Of a DNA stretch of 64,000 bases, positions 1 through 8,940 are shown one piece after another. The notes under the pieces were generated by a model. That model had not been told where the DNA came from. It saw only the letters and a list, made by a program, of their open reading frames with translations, and made no database searches. The DNA is from Kordiimonas marina (lineage in GTDB: Bacteria > Pseudomonadota > Alphaproteobacteria > Sphingomonadales > Kordiimonadaceae). The translations under genes and the position numbers were made by a program. The stretch's first letter is position 1. The number at the start of each line of letters is the position of its first letter. The DNA lies in assembly GCF_023006325.1 (NCBI RefSeq), contig NZ_JAINDF010000001.1:116863-180862 (forward strand), written 5' to 3'.

Positions 1-45
1 CAGAACGAAATAGGCGGCGAGCGATGTCATTACTTCTATCTGCAT
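1..45 (-). CDS. Partial CDS, N-terminus of an unidentified protein
   Basis: An ATG at 45 on the minus strand opens a frame that runs off the window edge after 15 codons (MQIEVMTSLAAYFVL). An AGAGG-type ribosome binding site lies 8 bases upstream. The visible part turns hydrophobic at once, which would fit a signal peptide or first membrane segment, but this is too short for any family call. It lies 89 bp downstream of proA in the same direction, with a hairpin between them, so it may be a separate unit. An internal ATG at codon 6 is an alternative start. Confidence 0.45.
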   Translation of the reverse strand, partial: MQIEVMTSLAAYFVL

Positions 46-84
46 TGTCCCTGCCTCTAGTGAAACTTGATTTTCAGGTGTGCA

Positions 85-114
85 AACGCCCGGCTACAGA
101 CTGTGCCGGGCGTT
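85..114 (-). terminator. Hairpin after proA
   Basis: Ten-base arms AACGCCCGGC (85-94) and GCCGGGCGTT (105-114) pair perfectly around a 10-base loop, 20 bp past the proA stop codon. Only a short T run follows on the minus strand, so it may be a weak terminator or an mRNA-stabilising stem. Confidence 0.6.
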
Positions 115-134
115 CGTCTGCATGATCGTGGCGG

Positions 135-1400
135 TTAGGGCCGCGCCTGGCCGCTGCCACGCACCTTGTATTTGAAGGTGGTCAGCTGTTCGAGGCCTAC
201 GGGCCCGCGTGCGTGCATCTTGCCGGTGGCGATGCCGATCTCGGCACCCATGCCGAACTCACCACCGTCGGCAAACTGCGTGGAGGCGTTATGCATAACG
301 ATGGCGCTGTCGACCCCGTCCATGAACTGTTCCGCCACCTCCTGATTTTCGGTGATGATGGCGTCGGTATGCTTGGAGGAATGCTGGTCCACGAAGGAAA
401 TGGCGTTTGAGATACCGTTCACCAGCTTCACCGACAGGATGGCATCCAGATATTCGGTACCGAAATCATCTTCATCCGCGGTCTTGATCCGGTCGTCGAT
501 CCGGACGGCAAGGCCATCGCCGCGGAATTCGCATTCCGGCATGGCGTCCAGAAGGCGCGGCAGCACGTCCGGCGCAATTTTACGGTCGACGACCAGGCTT
601 TCGGTGGCACCGCAGATGCCCGTCCGGCGCAGCTTGGCGTTCTTCACCACCGTCACGGCCTTGTCCATATCGGCGGCGGCGTGGATATAGGTATGGCAGT
701 TGCCGTCCAGATGCTGGAGCGTGGGCACTTCCGCCTGTTCGGTCACCAGCTTCACCAATCCCTTGCCGCCCCGGGGGATGACAAGGTCGACATAGTCGGC
801 GCATTTGAGGAGGTGCGTCACCGCCGCGCGGTCCCGCGTATCCACGAACTGGATGATATCCTCCGGCAGGCCCGCCTCGGCGATCCCGCGTTTCAGGCAG
901 GACACGATGGCACTGGTGGAATGAAAGCTTTCCGACCCACCCCGCAGGATGACGGCATTGCCGGACTTGAGGCACAAGGCCCCCGCGTCGGCGCCGACAT
1001 TGGGGCGGCTTTCGAACACCATGGCGATAACGCCGATCGGTACCGCTACACGCTCCACGACCAGGCCGTTCGGCCGGTCGAACTGCGCCAGTTTACGGCC
1101 CACCGGGTCCGGCAGCTTCGCGATCGCTTCCATGGCAGAGGCCATGGCTTCCACACGCTCCTCCGTCAGGACCAGCCGGTCGATGAAGGCCGCGTTTTTA
1201 CCGTCCGCGCGGGCGCTTTCCACGTCTTCGCGGTTGGCGGCCAGGATGGTATCCGTGTCGTCCCTCAGGGCGGCAGCTGCCGCCAGAAGGGCTTGGTTTT
1301 TTTCATCCTCACTTGCTGTTGCCAGCTTCTTGGCCGCAGTGGACGCGCGCTTGGCCAGCAAATGGATATAATCTTTAATCTCGTTAGACAGCGAGGTCAT
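135..1400 (-). CDS. proA: Glutamate-5-semialdehyde dehydrogenase (gamma-glutamyl phosphate reductase)
   Basis: ProA reduces gamma-glutamyl phosphate to glutamate-5-semialdehyde with NADPH, the second step of proline synthesis in the cytosol. The 421-residue product has the usual family length and an aldehyde-dehydrogenase fold. The catalytic cysteine is Cys263 in [11 protein letters not shown], and [11 protein letters not shown] (about 129-139) and LQHLDGNCH (about 229-236) are ProA signatures. The ATG at 1400 follows GGAG with a 6-base gap. It lies 57 bp downstream of proC on the same strand, so the two are probably cotranscribed. proB starts divergently beyond proC, placing the whole pathway in one locus. 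Confidence 0.97.
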   Translation of the reverse strand: MTSLSNEIKDYIHLLAKRASTAAKKLATASEDEKNQALLAAAAALRDDTDTILAANREDVESARADGKNAAFIDRLVLTEERVEAMASAMEAIAKLPDPVGRKLAQFDRPNGLVVERVAVPIGVIAMVFESRPNVGADAGALCLKSGNAVILRGGSESFHSTSAIVSCLKRGIAEAGLPEDIIQFVDTRDRAAVTHLLKCADYVDLVIPRGGKGLVKLVTEQAEVPTLQHLDGNCHTYIHAAADMDKAVTVVKNAKLRRTGICGATESLVVDRKIAPDVLPRLLDAMPECEFRGDGLAVRIDDRIKTADEDDFGTEYLDAILSVKLVNGISNAISFVDQHSSKHTDAIITENQEVAEQFMDGVDSAIVMHNASTQFADGGEFGMGAEIGIATGKMHARGPVGLEQLTTFKYKVRGSGQARP

Positions 1401-1457
1401 GAAAGGCTCCGTAAAGTCTTCTGGAAACTGGAAATAGGGGAATTGAGGGCGCCGGCT

Positions 1458-2237
1458 CTACCTGAGCTCCCGGGCGCGGGCGTAGGCCGCGGCAGTCGTG
1501 TTGGTCATCAACTGGTCAAGCGCCTGATGGTCCCGAAGCTGGTTAAGCCCGGCTTGGGTTGTCCCGCCCTTGCTTGTGACGGATTCCCGCAGGCTGCTGA
1601 TCGGCGCTTCCGTGTTTGCCGCCATTTCAGCCGCGCCCAGCATGGTCTGAACCACAAGCGTCCGGGCATCCTTGTCGGAAAACCCAAGCTCGCGCGCGCC
1701 GTCGATGAAGCTTTCGATAAACTGGAAAACATAACCAGGACCGCTGCCGGAGACAGCCGTCAGCCGGTCCAACTGGTCTTCCGACTGGACCCAGACATAT
1801 TGGCCGATGGCCTCCATCAGGATTTCCAGGGCGTCCCGCTGGGCAACGTTCGCGCGCTCACTGGCATATAGCCCTGTCGCCGCGCGGCCGATCAGCGCCG
1901 GCAGGTTCGGCATGACGCGGATGATGCCATGATCCGGAAAAATCGCTTCCAGGCTTGCGAGGCTATAGCCCGCAGCGATGGAAACCAGGCAACCGTCCGG
2001 CTTCAGGCGCGGCACAAAGGCCGGCATCACGTCCGCCATCATCTGCGGCTTGACCGCAGCGATCACCATATCGAACTGCTTGGACCCGAGCGTGGCCGGA
2101 GACTGCACATGCCAAACTCCGACCGGCAGCTTAAGCTCGGCCGGGTCAACAATGGTGAATGACATATCCTCGAGGCCCGCCCAACTGTTCAGCATTGCAC
2201 CGCCCATTTGGCCGCATCCGACCATCAGAATATCCAT
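1458..2237 (-). CDS. proC: Pyrroline-5-carboxylate reductase
   Basis: ProC carries out the last step of proline synthesis, NAD(P)H-dependent reduction of 1-pyrroline-5-carboxylate. The 259-residue protein begins with a Rossmann dinucleotide-binding motif (VGCGQMGGA, residues 6-14) and has the family core SGSGPGY at 163-169, then an SLRESVTSKGGTT-type helix near the C-terminus. Its length fits the family. AAGGAG sits just before the ATG at 2237. It leads a minus-strand proC-proA pair and diverges from proB over an AT-rich intergenic region that carries a candidate promoter and palindrome. Confidence 0.96.
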   Translation of the reverse strand: MDILMVGCGQMGGAMLNSWAGLEDMSFTIVDPAELKLPVGVWHVQSPATLGSKQFDMVIAAVKPQMMADVMPAFVPRLKPDGCLVSIAAGYSLASLEAIFPDHGIIRVMPNLPALIGRAATGLYASERANVAQRDALEILMEAIGQYVWVQSEDQLDRLTAVSGSGPGYVFQFIESFIDGARELGFSDKDARTLVVQTMLGAAEMAANTEAPISSLRESVTSKGGTTQAGLNQLRDHQALDQLMTNTTAAAYARARELR

Positions 2238-2567
2238 TCACCAACTCCTTCTTTCAACCACAGGCTTTCACATACAGGGGCACGCCACGCACTTGGGCAC
2301 CGCGAATGGTCGCAGCACTCCCCAGCGCTTCGGCGTGCCCTAAATATTCGAATTCGAAATATTATTTCAAGGCCAATTTTTGATTACAGAATTAGCCCAT
2401 TTCCGATGTATTTTTATAATTAACTGTTTTTAAAGGTAAATATGGAATTCTTCCCATCACACAATGGAAGGATATTTAATTTCAATTCTAATTATTTCTA
2501 GCAAATTCGGATCCATACCCCTATATGGAGCCCTTAGTTGCAACCATTACAGGAGACCAAATTGTCA
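2238..2567. promoter_or_regulatory. AT-rich divergent control region between proC and proB
   Basis: This 330-bp stretch has no credible gene. The part from about 2340 to 2520 is far more AT-rich than its surroundings. For proC (minus strand) a TTGAAA-like -35 lies at 2370-2365 and an ATATTT or TATTTA -10 at about 2347-2341. A perfect 12-bp palindrome TTCGAATTCGAA (2347-2358) fills the spacer between them. On the plus strand TATAAT occurs at 2415-2420, but with a poor -35. Promoter calls are by eye. Confidence 0.5.
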
Positions 2568-3719
2568 ATGTCCAAGCGTATCGTCGTCAAAATCGGCTCA
2601 AGCCTCTTGGCCGACAGCCAGCAGTTGACGCTCAGGTATGCGTTCATGCACGGCCTGTTGAGCGATATCGCCAAACTCAGGGAACAGGGCATCGACGTGG
2701 TGCTGATGTCATCCGGCGCCGTGGCGCTTGGCCTCAACGCCATCCACAAATCACCTGAAGAAGCGCAAATCCTGGACAAGCAGGCAGCAGCCGCTTTCGG
2801 CCAGCCGCTGCTTTTGAATGCCTACAAACAGGTTGCACACGAATTCGGCTTCGATATCGCGCAAATCCTGGTCACGCTTGGCGACATGGAAGAACGCCGC
2901 CGGTTCATCAATATCAAGAACACGGTGGAGCGCCTGTTCGACAATGGCATCATGCCGATCGTCAATGAGAACGACACGGTCACCACCGAAGAACTGCGGG
3001 TGGGCGACAATGACCGCCTGGCCGCCAAGGTTGCCCAGATGATCCAGGCAGACCACCTCATTCTGCTGACCAGCATTGACGGCCTCTATGACCGCCCGCC
3101 CCACGAAGACGGCGCGCAGTTCATCGAGAAGCTGGAAAATGTCGGCGACTATCTGGAAGCGGCGTGCGGCACCAACGCGCTTGGAAGCGGTGGCATGTAT
3201 ACCAAACTGCAGGCCGCGAACATGGCCCAGCAGGCAGGCTGCAACACGCTGATCGCGGAAGGCATCATCGACCGGCCGATCCTGTCCGTCCTGAACGGCG
3301 AGCGCCGCCACACCACCTGCATGGCCTTCGGCACCCCGGCCTCGGCCTGGAAGGTCTGGCTGACCAACCGCTTGCAAATGGCGGGCAGCCTGGTCCTGAA
3401 CCAGGGCGCGGCCGAAGCCTTGGTGCGGACCCCGCAGCCGATTACCCACACGGATATTATCTCAGTGTCGGATACCTTCCAGAAGGGGGATATTCTTCAC
3501 GTCTATGACGAAAGTGGCCAGGAAATCGCCCGCGGGCTCACCAACTTCTCCTCCGACGAAGTCCTCTTGCTCGCACGCCACCCGGAAGCCTCAACCGCCG
3601 AGCTTCTGGGCTATTCCGCCGTCCCGGACGTTATCGCGACCAAGAACCTCGTGATCCTCAATGACAATCACCTGTCATGGGACGCCCCGACGGAAGACAT
3701 TCACCTGGTGGCAAGCTAG
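2568..3719 (+). CDS. proB: Glutamate 5-kinase with C-terminal PUA domain
   Basis: ProB phosphorylates glutamate with ATP to start proline synthesis and is normally feedback-inhibited by proline. The product has an amino-acid-kinase domain (IVVKIGSSLL at the start, LMSSGAVALG, NENDTV, GDNDRLAAKVA, GSGGMYTKLQAA) and a C-terminal PUA domain from about residue 275. The start is ambiguous. AGGAGA at 2551-2556 lies 5 bases from a TTG at 2562 and 11 bases from the ATG at 2568. I chose the ATG (383 aa); the TTG would add two residues. It is divergent from proC-proA instead of forming the common proBA pair. Confidence 0.95.
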   Translation: MSKRIVVKIGSSLLADSQQLTLRYAFMHGLLSDIAKLREQGIDVVLMSSGAVALGLNAIHKSPEEAQILDKQAAAAFGQPLLLNAYKQVAHEFGFDIAQILVTLGDMEERRRFINIKNTVERLFDNGIMPIVNENDTVTTEELRVGDNDRLAAKVAQMIQADHLILLTSIDGLYDRPPHEDGAQFIEKLENVGDYLEAACGTNALGSGGMYTKLQAANMAQQAGCNTLIAEGIIDRPILSVLNGERRHTTCMAFGTPASAWKVWLTNRLQMAGSLVLNQGAAEALVRTPQPITHTDIISVSDTFQKGDILHVYDESGQEIARGLTNFSSDEVLLLARHPEASTAELLGYSAVPDVIATKNLVILNDNHLSWDAPTEDIHLVAS

Positions 3720-3732
3720 CCCTCCGGCAGGA

Positions 3733-3756
3733 ACCGGCACCTTATTTGGTGCCGGT
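3733..3756. terminator. Shared hairpin between convergent proB and methyltransferase
   Basis: Nine-base arms ACCGGCACC and GGTGCCGGT pair perfectly around TTATTT. The loop holds the stop codon of the minus-strand methyltransferase (3742-3744). It lies 13 bp past the proB stop, so it can serve both converging transcripts. There is no long T tract. Confidence 0.6.
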
Positions 3757-4497
3757 GATCACCGGTTGGAAAAAGACGCCGTCGGTGCGCTTCACATCAT
3801 GGAAACCTGCTTCTTCGAACAGCGCCATCATGCGGGACGGGCTGAGCGCGAGGAAGCTTGAGCGCATGACATGGGTCTTGAGTTCGCTTTTCCCGTCATC
3901 AGCCGTGAAATACATCGAGAAATCATAGACGCCGCTATCGTCCGGTCGCCAATCCCACACCTGGTAGACGCTCCAGCGCACGCCGTCCACGTCGCGCACC
4001 CCGAACGGGTGGAACTGGACACCGCCCCTCCCCTCCTTGTCATAGTCGCGCATGGACACGAGGCAACCACCCCCGGGCTTACAGGCTTTGTGGAAGGATT
4101 TGAGCGCGCCGAGGATCGCCTCTTCGCTCAGAAGATGCGTCACCGCATTGTCGGCGGACATCACCAGGTCATACGGCCCGCCGCGTTCATCGCCCACCTT
4201 GCACATGTCCCCGACATGGAAATCGATATCGAGGCCGCGCTTGTCCGCTTCCGCCTGCGCGCGCCGGACCGCCTCGCCCGACAGGTCGGACCCCGTGACA
4301 CGGTAGCCCTTCTCCGCAAGGCCAATCGCCTGCGTGCCGATGCCGCAGGTGACATCAAGGATGGTCGAGATACCGTTACCCCACTCGGCCTTGATAATGC
4401 TATCAAGCGCCTTGGCCTGGTTTTTGATGCTTGTCTCCCAGTCGCCATGCACCAGATGATAAAAGGGTGCCATCGGGTCGTAGAAATCGTTGGTCAT
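3742..4497 (-). CDS. Class I SAM-dependent methyltransferase, substrate unknown
   Basis: The 251-residue protein carries the class I methyltransferase signature: motif I LDVTCGIGT (about 47-55), the acidic end of beta-2 in VTGSDLS (about 68-74), and motif IV DLVMSADNAVTHL. It resembles small-molecule methyltransferases of the glycine/sarcosine N-methyltransferase-like group, but I cannot name the substrate. The ATG at 4497 has GAGGA about 8 bases upstream; a TTG two codons earlier is too close to that site. It diverges from the MddA-like gene across 137 bp. Confidence 0.85.
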   Translation of the reverse strand: MTNDFYDPMAPFYHLVHGDWETSIKNQAKALDSIIKAEWGNGISTILDVTCGIGTQAIGLAEKGYRVTGSDLSGEAVRRAQAEADKRGLDIDFHVGDMCKVGDERGGPYDLVMSADNAVTHLLSEEAILGALKSFHKACKPGGGCLVSMRDYDKEGRGGVQFHPFGVRDVDGVRWSVYQVWDWRPDDSGVYDFSMYFTADDGKSELKTHVMRSSFLALSPSRMMALFEEAGFHDVKRTDGVFFQPVITGTK

Positions 4498-4634
4498 GGG
4501 CAAGGTCCTCAGCTGATCGCAAACACACGCCAGCCTAACGACCGGCTTAAACGGAATAAAGAGGCAAACTTAAGCTTGGTCCGTGCGGCATCTGGCGGCA
4601 GAATGGCCGACAAGGGATAAGGGGAGACTGTGAA

Positions 4635-5384
4635 ATGACCATCATCAACAAGGCTTATGGCCTGACCTGCTATCTGCTCGGCATCCTGTCCTTGCTGCTG
4701 TTCATCGCTTTCGCCGCCAACCTCTTTGGCGCGCTCGGCCTGACCTCGATCCAGAGCCTGGATATCGACCAGCTCAATTCAGCCCCGGCAGATAACCCGC
4801 TCCTTGTCGATATCGGTCTTCTCGCCCTCTTTGGCCTGCAGCACACCATTATGGCGCGGCCGGGCTTCAAAGCCATATGGACGAAACTCGTGCCCGCGCA
4901 TCTGGAGCGCAGCACCTATGTGCTCCTCTCCGCCGTTGTGCTGTACATCCTGGTGGTCAACTGGCAGCCGGTCGCAGGCTCAGTCTGGCACCTTGAAAAC
5001 TCGGCCGCGCGCTGGGTGCTGCATATCCTCTATGCCGCAGGCTGGATCATCAGCTTCCAGGCGAGCCAGCAGATCAACCCGAGCTACCTGATGGGCCTGC
5101 GCCAGTCCTTCTCGGGTGACGCGGTCGACCACCGCAAGCAGTTCAAGACGCCGGTCTTTTACCAGTATGTGCGCCACCCCATTCAGGCCGGTGTGGTGCT
5201 TTCACTGGTCGCCACGCCTGACATGACGGTTGGCCGCTTCGTCCTGGCCGCCGGGATGATTGTCTATGTCATCATCGCGCTCAAATTCGAGGAACGCGAC
5301 CTGATCGCCGAGTTCGGCGATACCTACCGCGACTATAAAAAGCGCGTCCCCGCGCTGATCCCCTGGAAAGGCCGTATGGCATGA
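4635..5384 (+). CDS. Membrane methyltransferase, MddA-like (possible methanethiol S-methyltransferase)
   Basis: This 249-residue integral membrane protein has about five hydrophobic segments and the C-terminal signature of the isoprenylcysteine-methyltransferase/NnrU superfamily (VRHPIQAGV, then EERDLIAEFGDTYRDYKKRVP). Several blocks recall MddA, which methylates methanethiol to dimethyl sulfide: LFGLQHTIMARPGFK (about 66-80), ERSTYVLLS (about 92-100) and ATPDMTVG. The RHP motif differs from the usual RHPLYLG, so the substrate is uncertain. It stands alone between a divergent methyltransferase and a hypothetical gene. Confidence 0.6.
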   Translation: MTIINKAYGLTCYLLGILSLLLFIAFAANLFGALGLTSIQSLDIDQLNSAPADNPLLVDIGLLALFGLQHTIMARPGFKAIWTKLVPAHLERSTYVLLSAVVLYILVVNWQPVAGSVWHLENSAARWVLHILYAAGWIISFQASQQINPSYLMGLRQSFSGDAVDHRKQFKTPVFYQYVRHPIQAGVVLSLVATPDMTVGRFVLAAGMIVYVIIALKFEERDLIAEFGDTYRDYKKRVPALIPWKGRMA

Positions 5385-5512
5385 GGCGGGGCAAAAGCGC
5401 GCGCCCGTAAAAGCAATTTGACGTAGCCTGAATATATCACCGGTTTACTGGTTTCGCGTAGCCCTCTATCCTATGCTCTTTGTATGGCAACAATTTAATT
5501 GGGGCTTACAGG

Positions 5513-7093
5513 ATGAAATCGGTTTTTCTGTTTGTGGCCTGTACCCTTGGCCTTGCTGCCGCGGGTGGCTTTGGCTATTCCAGTTATCGTTTTGAAACGG
5601 ACGTCCGCACGGCGGTCAACAAATTCAATAGCGATCCTGAAAACAAACTGCAGCTTACAAGTAGAGCCTTCAGCACCAACCTATGGTCGAAGTCTGTGTC
5701 CATGATGGACGTTCAGCTTATTGACAAGGCAAGCCATGCCATCGTGATCAAGGCCAAGAACGCGAGCGTTGAAGTTAGCCGGCAGGAAGGCAAAATCTTG
5801 TCGCTTGGCCATGCCATGCTTGAGGGGCTAAGCATCAGCACCAACGCCGGTGATTATTCTTTCAGTCGCCTCGGTTTCGACAGCCTCAACCTAGTCGGGG
5901 CAGACCTGCTCGGCGTTTTTCTTGCATCAACCGACACCACACTCACGCGCGCGGCGCCAGTGAGCATCGCAGTAACGGGGTTGACTGGAACCTTGGGCCG
6001 AAACAATCCAATTCGGTTCAAGGCAAAAACCTATCGGACCGACATCAGTGCCAACGGCAAACGGCTCGACCAACTTCTCATTGACAACCTGATGATCGAT
6101 GCTCCGTCGCAGCAATTCTGGCTTTCTCTTGGCCATATTCAGATTAACGGCGGCGATATAAACCTATTGAGCAATATTGCCCGGGCGGCCAGTCAGCAAC
6201 CACACACACACCACGGAGTACCGAACAAGAAACGATCCCTGCCCGAAGATATAGCTGTGGCTGCTGTCAAGTATTTCGGCGTTGATACTATTGCCTTCCT
6301 CGACCTCAGGGCGACGCTACCACGCAACGTTATCGTTAGTGTAGAGGCTATGAAACTGGGCAATTTCGAGCACCGTGCCGGCATCATAGTCGGGCTCAAG
6401 CTGACGCTTAAAGACCTTCAAATTGAAAACCTGACCCAGGCCTCGCCGTTGCTGAGGCATACTCCTTTCAACACGCTTAACATGAATATGCAGGCCGAAA
6501 GCCATTATGATGCCCAAGCCAGGCGCCAGGAAAGCCTTAGCGACATCACGCTTGGGGGCCTTGTGAGAGTACGTTCCCGCTTTGCCCTGAGCGAGGTTGA
6601 CCTCGATAAAATGGCCCGCACAGTCATCTCCTTTGAACGAAACCAGATTGACGCCTTCTTGGGTGAGAGCAAGAAACCCACTGCCCCGAAAGCAGTGTTG
6701 GCTGAGATGATAAACACCTTAGCCCAAACCTACAGCGGGTATTATTCTGGCGTCGAGGGTACGATTGACGTTACAGACCGCGGACTGGCGCAAAGTTATC
6801 TCGAGTTTCTCGCTGGCATCGTCAACCAAAACCCTGAGGAATTGAGACCTATGGCAGCCATGGCGGCGCTGTTAAGCTTCACCAGCATTTTTGGCGACAC
6901 TATGCCAGACAACCTGTCCGACGCGCTTAAGGCCTATTTCGCCGCCCCCTCGCAGAGTCTGCGTTTTAAGATGCGCAACAAAGACATTATCACCGCCGAA
7001 GCGCTTAAAGGCTTGACCCTGGACAACTGGCAGCAACTGATTTCCATTGAGGTTGACGCTCCACCGACAGGCTCCGACACAGACAACCGCTAA
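5513..7093 (+). CDS. Hypothetical exported or membrane-anchored protein, DUF945-like
   Basis: The 526-residue product starts with a hydrophobic signal-like helix (MKSVFLFVACTLGLAAAGG), followed by a long soluble part, probably periplasmic and anchored in the inner membrane. The early region (LQLTSRAFSTNLWSKSV) and overall plan recall the YdgA/DUF945 family, but this is a weak match by eye. The start is the ATG at 5513; the frame is open back to a TTG at 5480. Third codon positions are richer in A and T than in neighbouring genes (many AAC, ATT, CTT and ACA codons), which may mean relaxed selection or transfer. Function unknown. Confidence 0.7.
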   Translation: MKSVFLFVACTLGLAAAGGFGYSSYRFETDVRTAVNKFNSDPENKLQLTSRAFSTNLWSKSVSMMDVQLIDKASHAIVIKAKNASVEVSRQEGKILSLGHAMLEGLSISTNAGDYSFSRLGFDSLNLVGADLLGVFLASTDTTLTRAAPVSIAVTGLTGTLGRNNPIRFKAKTYRTDISANGKRLDQLLIDNLMIDAPSQQFWLSLGHIQINGGDINLLSNIARAASQQPHTHHGVPNKKRSLPEDIAVAAVKYFGVDTIAFLDLRATLPRNVIVSVEAMKLGNFEHRAGIIVGLKLTLKDLQIENLTQASPLLRHTPFNTLNMNMQAESHYDAQARRQESLSDITLGGLVRVRSRFALSEVDLDKMARTVISFERNQIDAFLGESKKPTAPKAVLAEMINTLAQTYSGYYSGVEGTIDVTDRGLAQSYLEFLAGIVNQNPEELRPMAAMAALLSFTSIFGDTMPDNLSDALKAYFAAPSQSLRFKMRNKDIITAEALKGLTLDNWQQLISIEVDAPPTGSDTDNR

Positions 7094-7189
7094 ACCGGCC
7101 GCCCATCCTGCCGAATGCCACACTTCGCACCTCCCCTTGGCGCACGTCCCGATCCGTGGCATTCTGATGGCCTATGACGGGAGGGACGT

Positions 7190-8503
7190 ATGCAAGGTAA
7201 TGGTTCCAGTACCCTGAATGTGGCGATCATCGGCGCGGGCCCCGCAGGCTATTACACCGCCGAAGCGCTAACCACGGCAGACGAATGTGTCCATGTGGAC
7301 ATTATCGACCGGCTGCCGACGCCTTTTGGGCTGATCAGGGCCGGTGTCGCGCCCGACCACCAGAGCATCAAGAATGTTTCCCGCCGCTATGAGGCGACCA
7401 ACTGCCGCTCGAACGTCCGCTTCGTCGGCAACCTGTCGCTTGGGCGGGATATCACGCTGGCGGAACTCGGCACGCTTTATGACGCCGTGGTGCTGGCAAC
7501 CGGCGCCGCGAAGGACAGGCCGCTCGGCATCGAGGGCGAAGATTTGCCCGGCGTCATCGGCTCCGGCCCCTTCGTCGGCTGGTACAACAGCCACCCGGAC
7601 TATAAGGACCTGAACCCCGACCTTCAGGTTGCCTCCGTCGCGGTCATCGGCAACGGCAATGTGGCGGTCGATGTCGCCCGCGTGCTCGCGAAAACGGCGG
7701 AAGAGATGGCGGGCTCCGACCTCGCCAGCCACGCCGCCCGGCCGATCCATGGCTCGGCAATCCGCGACATCCACATCCTTGGCCGCCGTGGGCCGCTGGA
7801 GGCCAGCTTCACGCCCAAGGAACTGGGCGAGCTGAATATCCTCGATAACTGCGTCGCGCTCGTCGACCCGGCCCAGTTGCCGGATGAAAGCCTCGACGAG
7901 ACGCTGTCGGGCGCGGCCAAGAAAAACATGGCGATCCTGCGCGCCATGGCCAAGAACAAGCCGGGGGACAAACCGGTGCGCCTGCACCTCATGTTCTATG
8001 TCCGGCCGATGGCGGTTTTGGGGGAGGAACGCGTCTGCGGCCTGAGGCTTGAGAAAACCCGAGTGGAAGACGGCGCCTGCGTCGGCACAGGCGAAACCGA
8101 GGTGCTGCCTGTCGGCCTCGTGGTGCCCTGCATCGGCTACCGCACCAGCCCGATCGCCGATGTGCCCTATAACCAGCGCTACGGCTGTTTCGAAAACGAA
8201 GGCGGCAAAATCCGCGACGGGCTTTACTGCGTCGGCTGGGCCAAGCGCGGGCCTTCCGGCACCATCGGCACCAACAAGCCGGACGGCAGCGAAGTGGCCG
8301 ACCGCATCCTCGCGGAAATCCGCCCCAAGGGCACAAAAGGCCGCGCCGGGCTTGAGGAAATCGTCGCGGAACGCGGTCTCCATATCGTCACCTTCCAGGA
8401 CTGGAAGAAGATCGAAGCCGCGGAAGTCGCCGCCGCGTCAGGCCCCGCCCCGCGGCAGAAGTTCGCCGATGTGGCTGAGATGGTCAGGCTCGCGGAAAGC
8501 TGA
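7190..8503 (+). CDS. Ferredoxin/adrenodoxin-NADP reductase (FAD-dependent)
   Basis: This 437-residue flavoprotein is of the adrenodoxin-reductase/FprA type and moves electrons between NADPH and a ferredoxin in the cytosol. It has an N-terminal FAD motif GAGPAGYYTAEAL (about 16-28) and the family block RLPTPFGLIRAGVAPDH. NADP binding is shown by IGNGNVAVDVARVL and GRRGPLEASFTPKEL, and the C-terminal FAD block is GWAKRGPSGTIGTNK. The ATG at 7190 follows GGGAGG. No ferredoxin or P450 gene lies next to it. It converges on the thioesterase gene with a 4-bp gap. Confidence 0.92.
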   Translation: MQGNGSSTLNVAIIGAGPAGYYTAEALTTADECVHVDIIDRLPTPFGLIRAGVAPDHQSIKNVSRRYEATNCRSNVRFVGNLSLGRDITLAELGTLYDAVVLATGAAKDRPLGIEGEDLPGVIGSGPFVGWYNSHPDYKDLNPDLQVASVAVIGNGNVAVDVARVLAKTAEEMAGSDLASHAARPIHGSAIRDIHILGRRGPLEASFTPKELGELNILDNCVALVDPAQLPDESLDETLSGAAKKNMAILRAMAKNKPGDKPVRLHLMFYVRPMAVLGEERVCGLRLEKTRVEDGACVGTGETEVLPVGLVVPCIGYRTSPIADVPYNQRYGCFENEGGKIRDGLYCVGWAKRGPSGTIGTNKPDGSEVADRILAEIRPKGTKGRAGLEEIVAERGLHIVTFQDWKKIEAAEVAAASGPAPRQKFADVAEMVRLAES

Positions 8504-8507
8504 GCGC

Positions 8508-8927
8508 TCAGCCGCGTACCCGCTTCAGGATACCGCTGAAGGTCAGGATCGTGCGGTCAGCGGAAAAGATCGTGCCGCGCACAAAGAGGAGCGACCGGGT
8601 CGCCCGGACGACCTCACCCACCGCTTCAATCATTTCGCCTTCCATCCCTGCCGAGACGAATTCGCTGTTGAAGCCCACGGTCACGCAGCGGCCTTCCAGC
8701 TCCTTCTTGGCGATGGAGAACAGCGCATAATCGGCGAAGCTCATCAACAGCCCGCCATGAAGCGCGCCTGAGGTATTGCAGTGGCGCTTTTCCGAGATGA
8801 AAGCCGACCGGTACGTGCCGTCGCCATTATCCTTGTGATAAAAAGGGCCGATCAGGTTTTCAAAAGGGTCTTCATCCCCCCAAAGGCCGTAACCTTGCGC
8901 GATGAGGTCTTCGGTCGTCAGTGCCAT
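8508..8927 (-). CDS. PaaI-type hotdog-fold thioesterase
   Basis: The 139-residue protein has the hotdog thioesterase pattern: NTSGALHGGLLMSFADYALF (about 48-67) with the HGG turn over the central helix, then VGFNSEFVS. Such enzymes hydrolyse acyl-CoA esters; the substrate cannot be told. I chose the ATG at 8927, which follows the stop codon of the Asp-box gene by 13 bases and has AGGA upstream. The open frame continues back into that gene. It is the last gene of a minus-strand group with the Asp-box and TIGR00266 genes. Confidence 0.85.
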   Translation of the reverse strand: MALTTEDLIAQGYGLWGDEDPFENLIGPFYHKDNGDGTYRSAFISEKRHCNTSGALHGGLLMSFADYALFSIAKKELEGRCVTVGFNSEFVSAGMEGEMIEAVGEVVRATRSLLFVRGTIFSADRTILTFSGILKRVRG

Positions 8928-8940
8928 AAAACTGTATTTC

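Noticed and set aside
681-1871. A 396-codon open frame on the plus strand opposite proA and proC
   Set aside because: It is antisense to two certain genes, has Arg/His-rich composition typical of a shadow frame, and shows no ribosome binding site or known domain.
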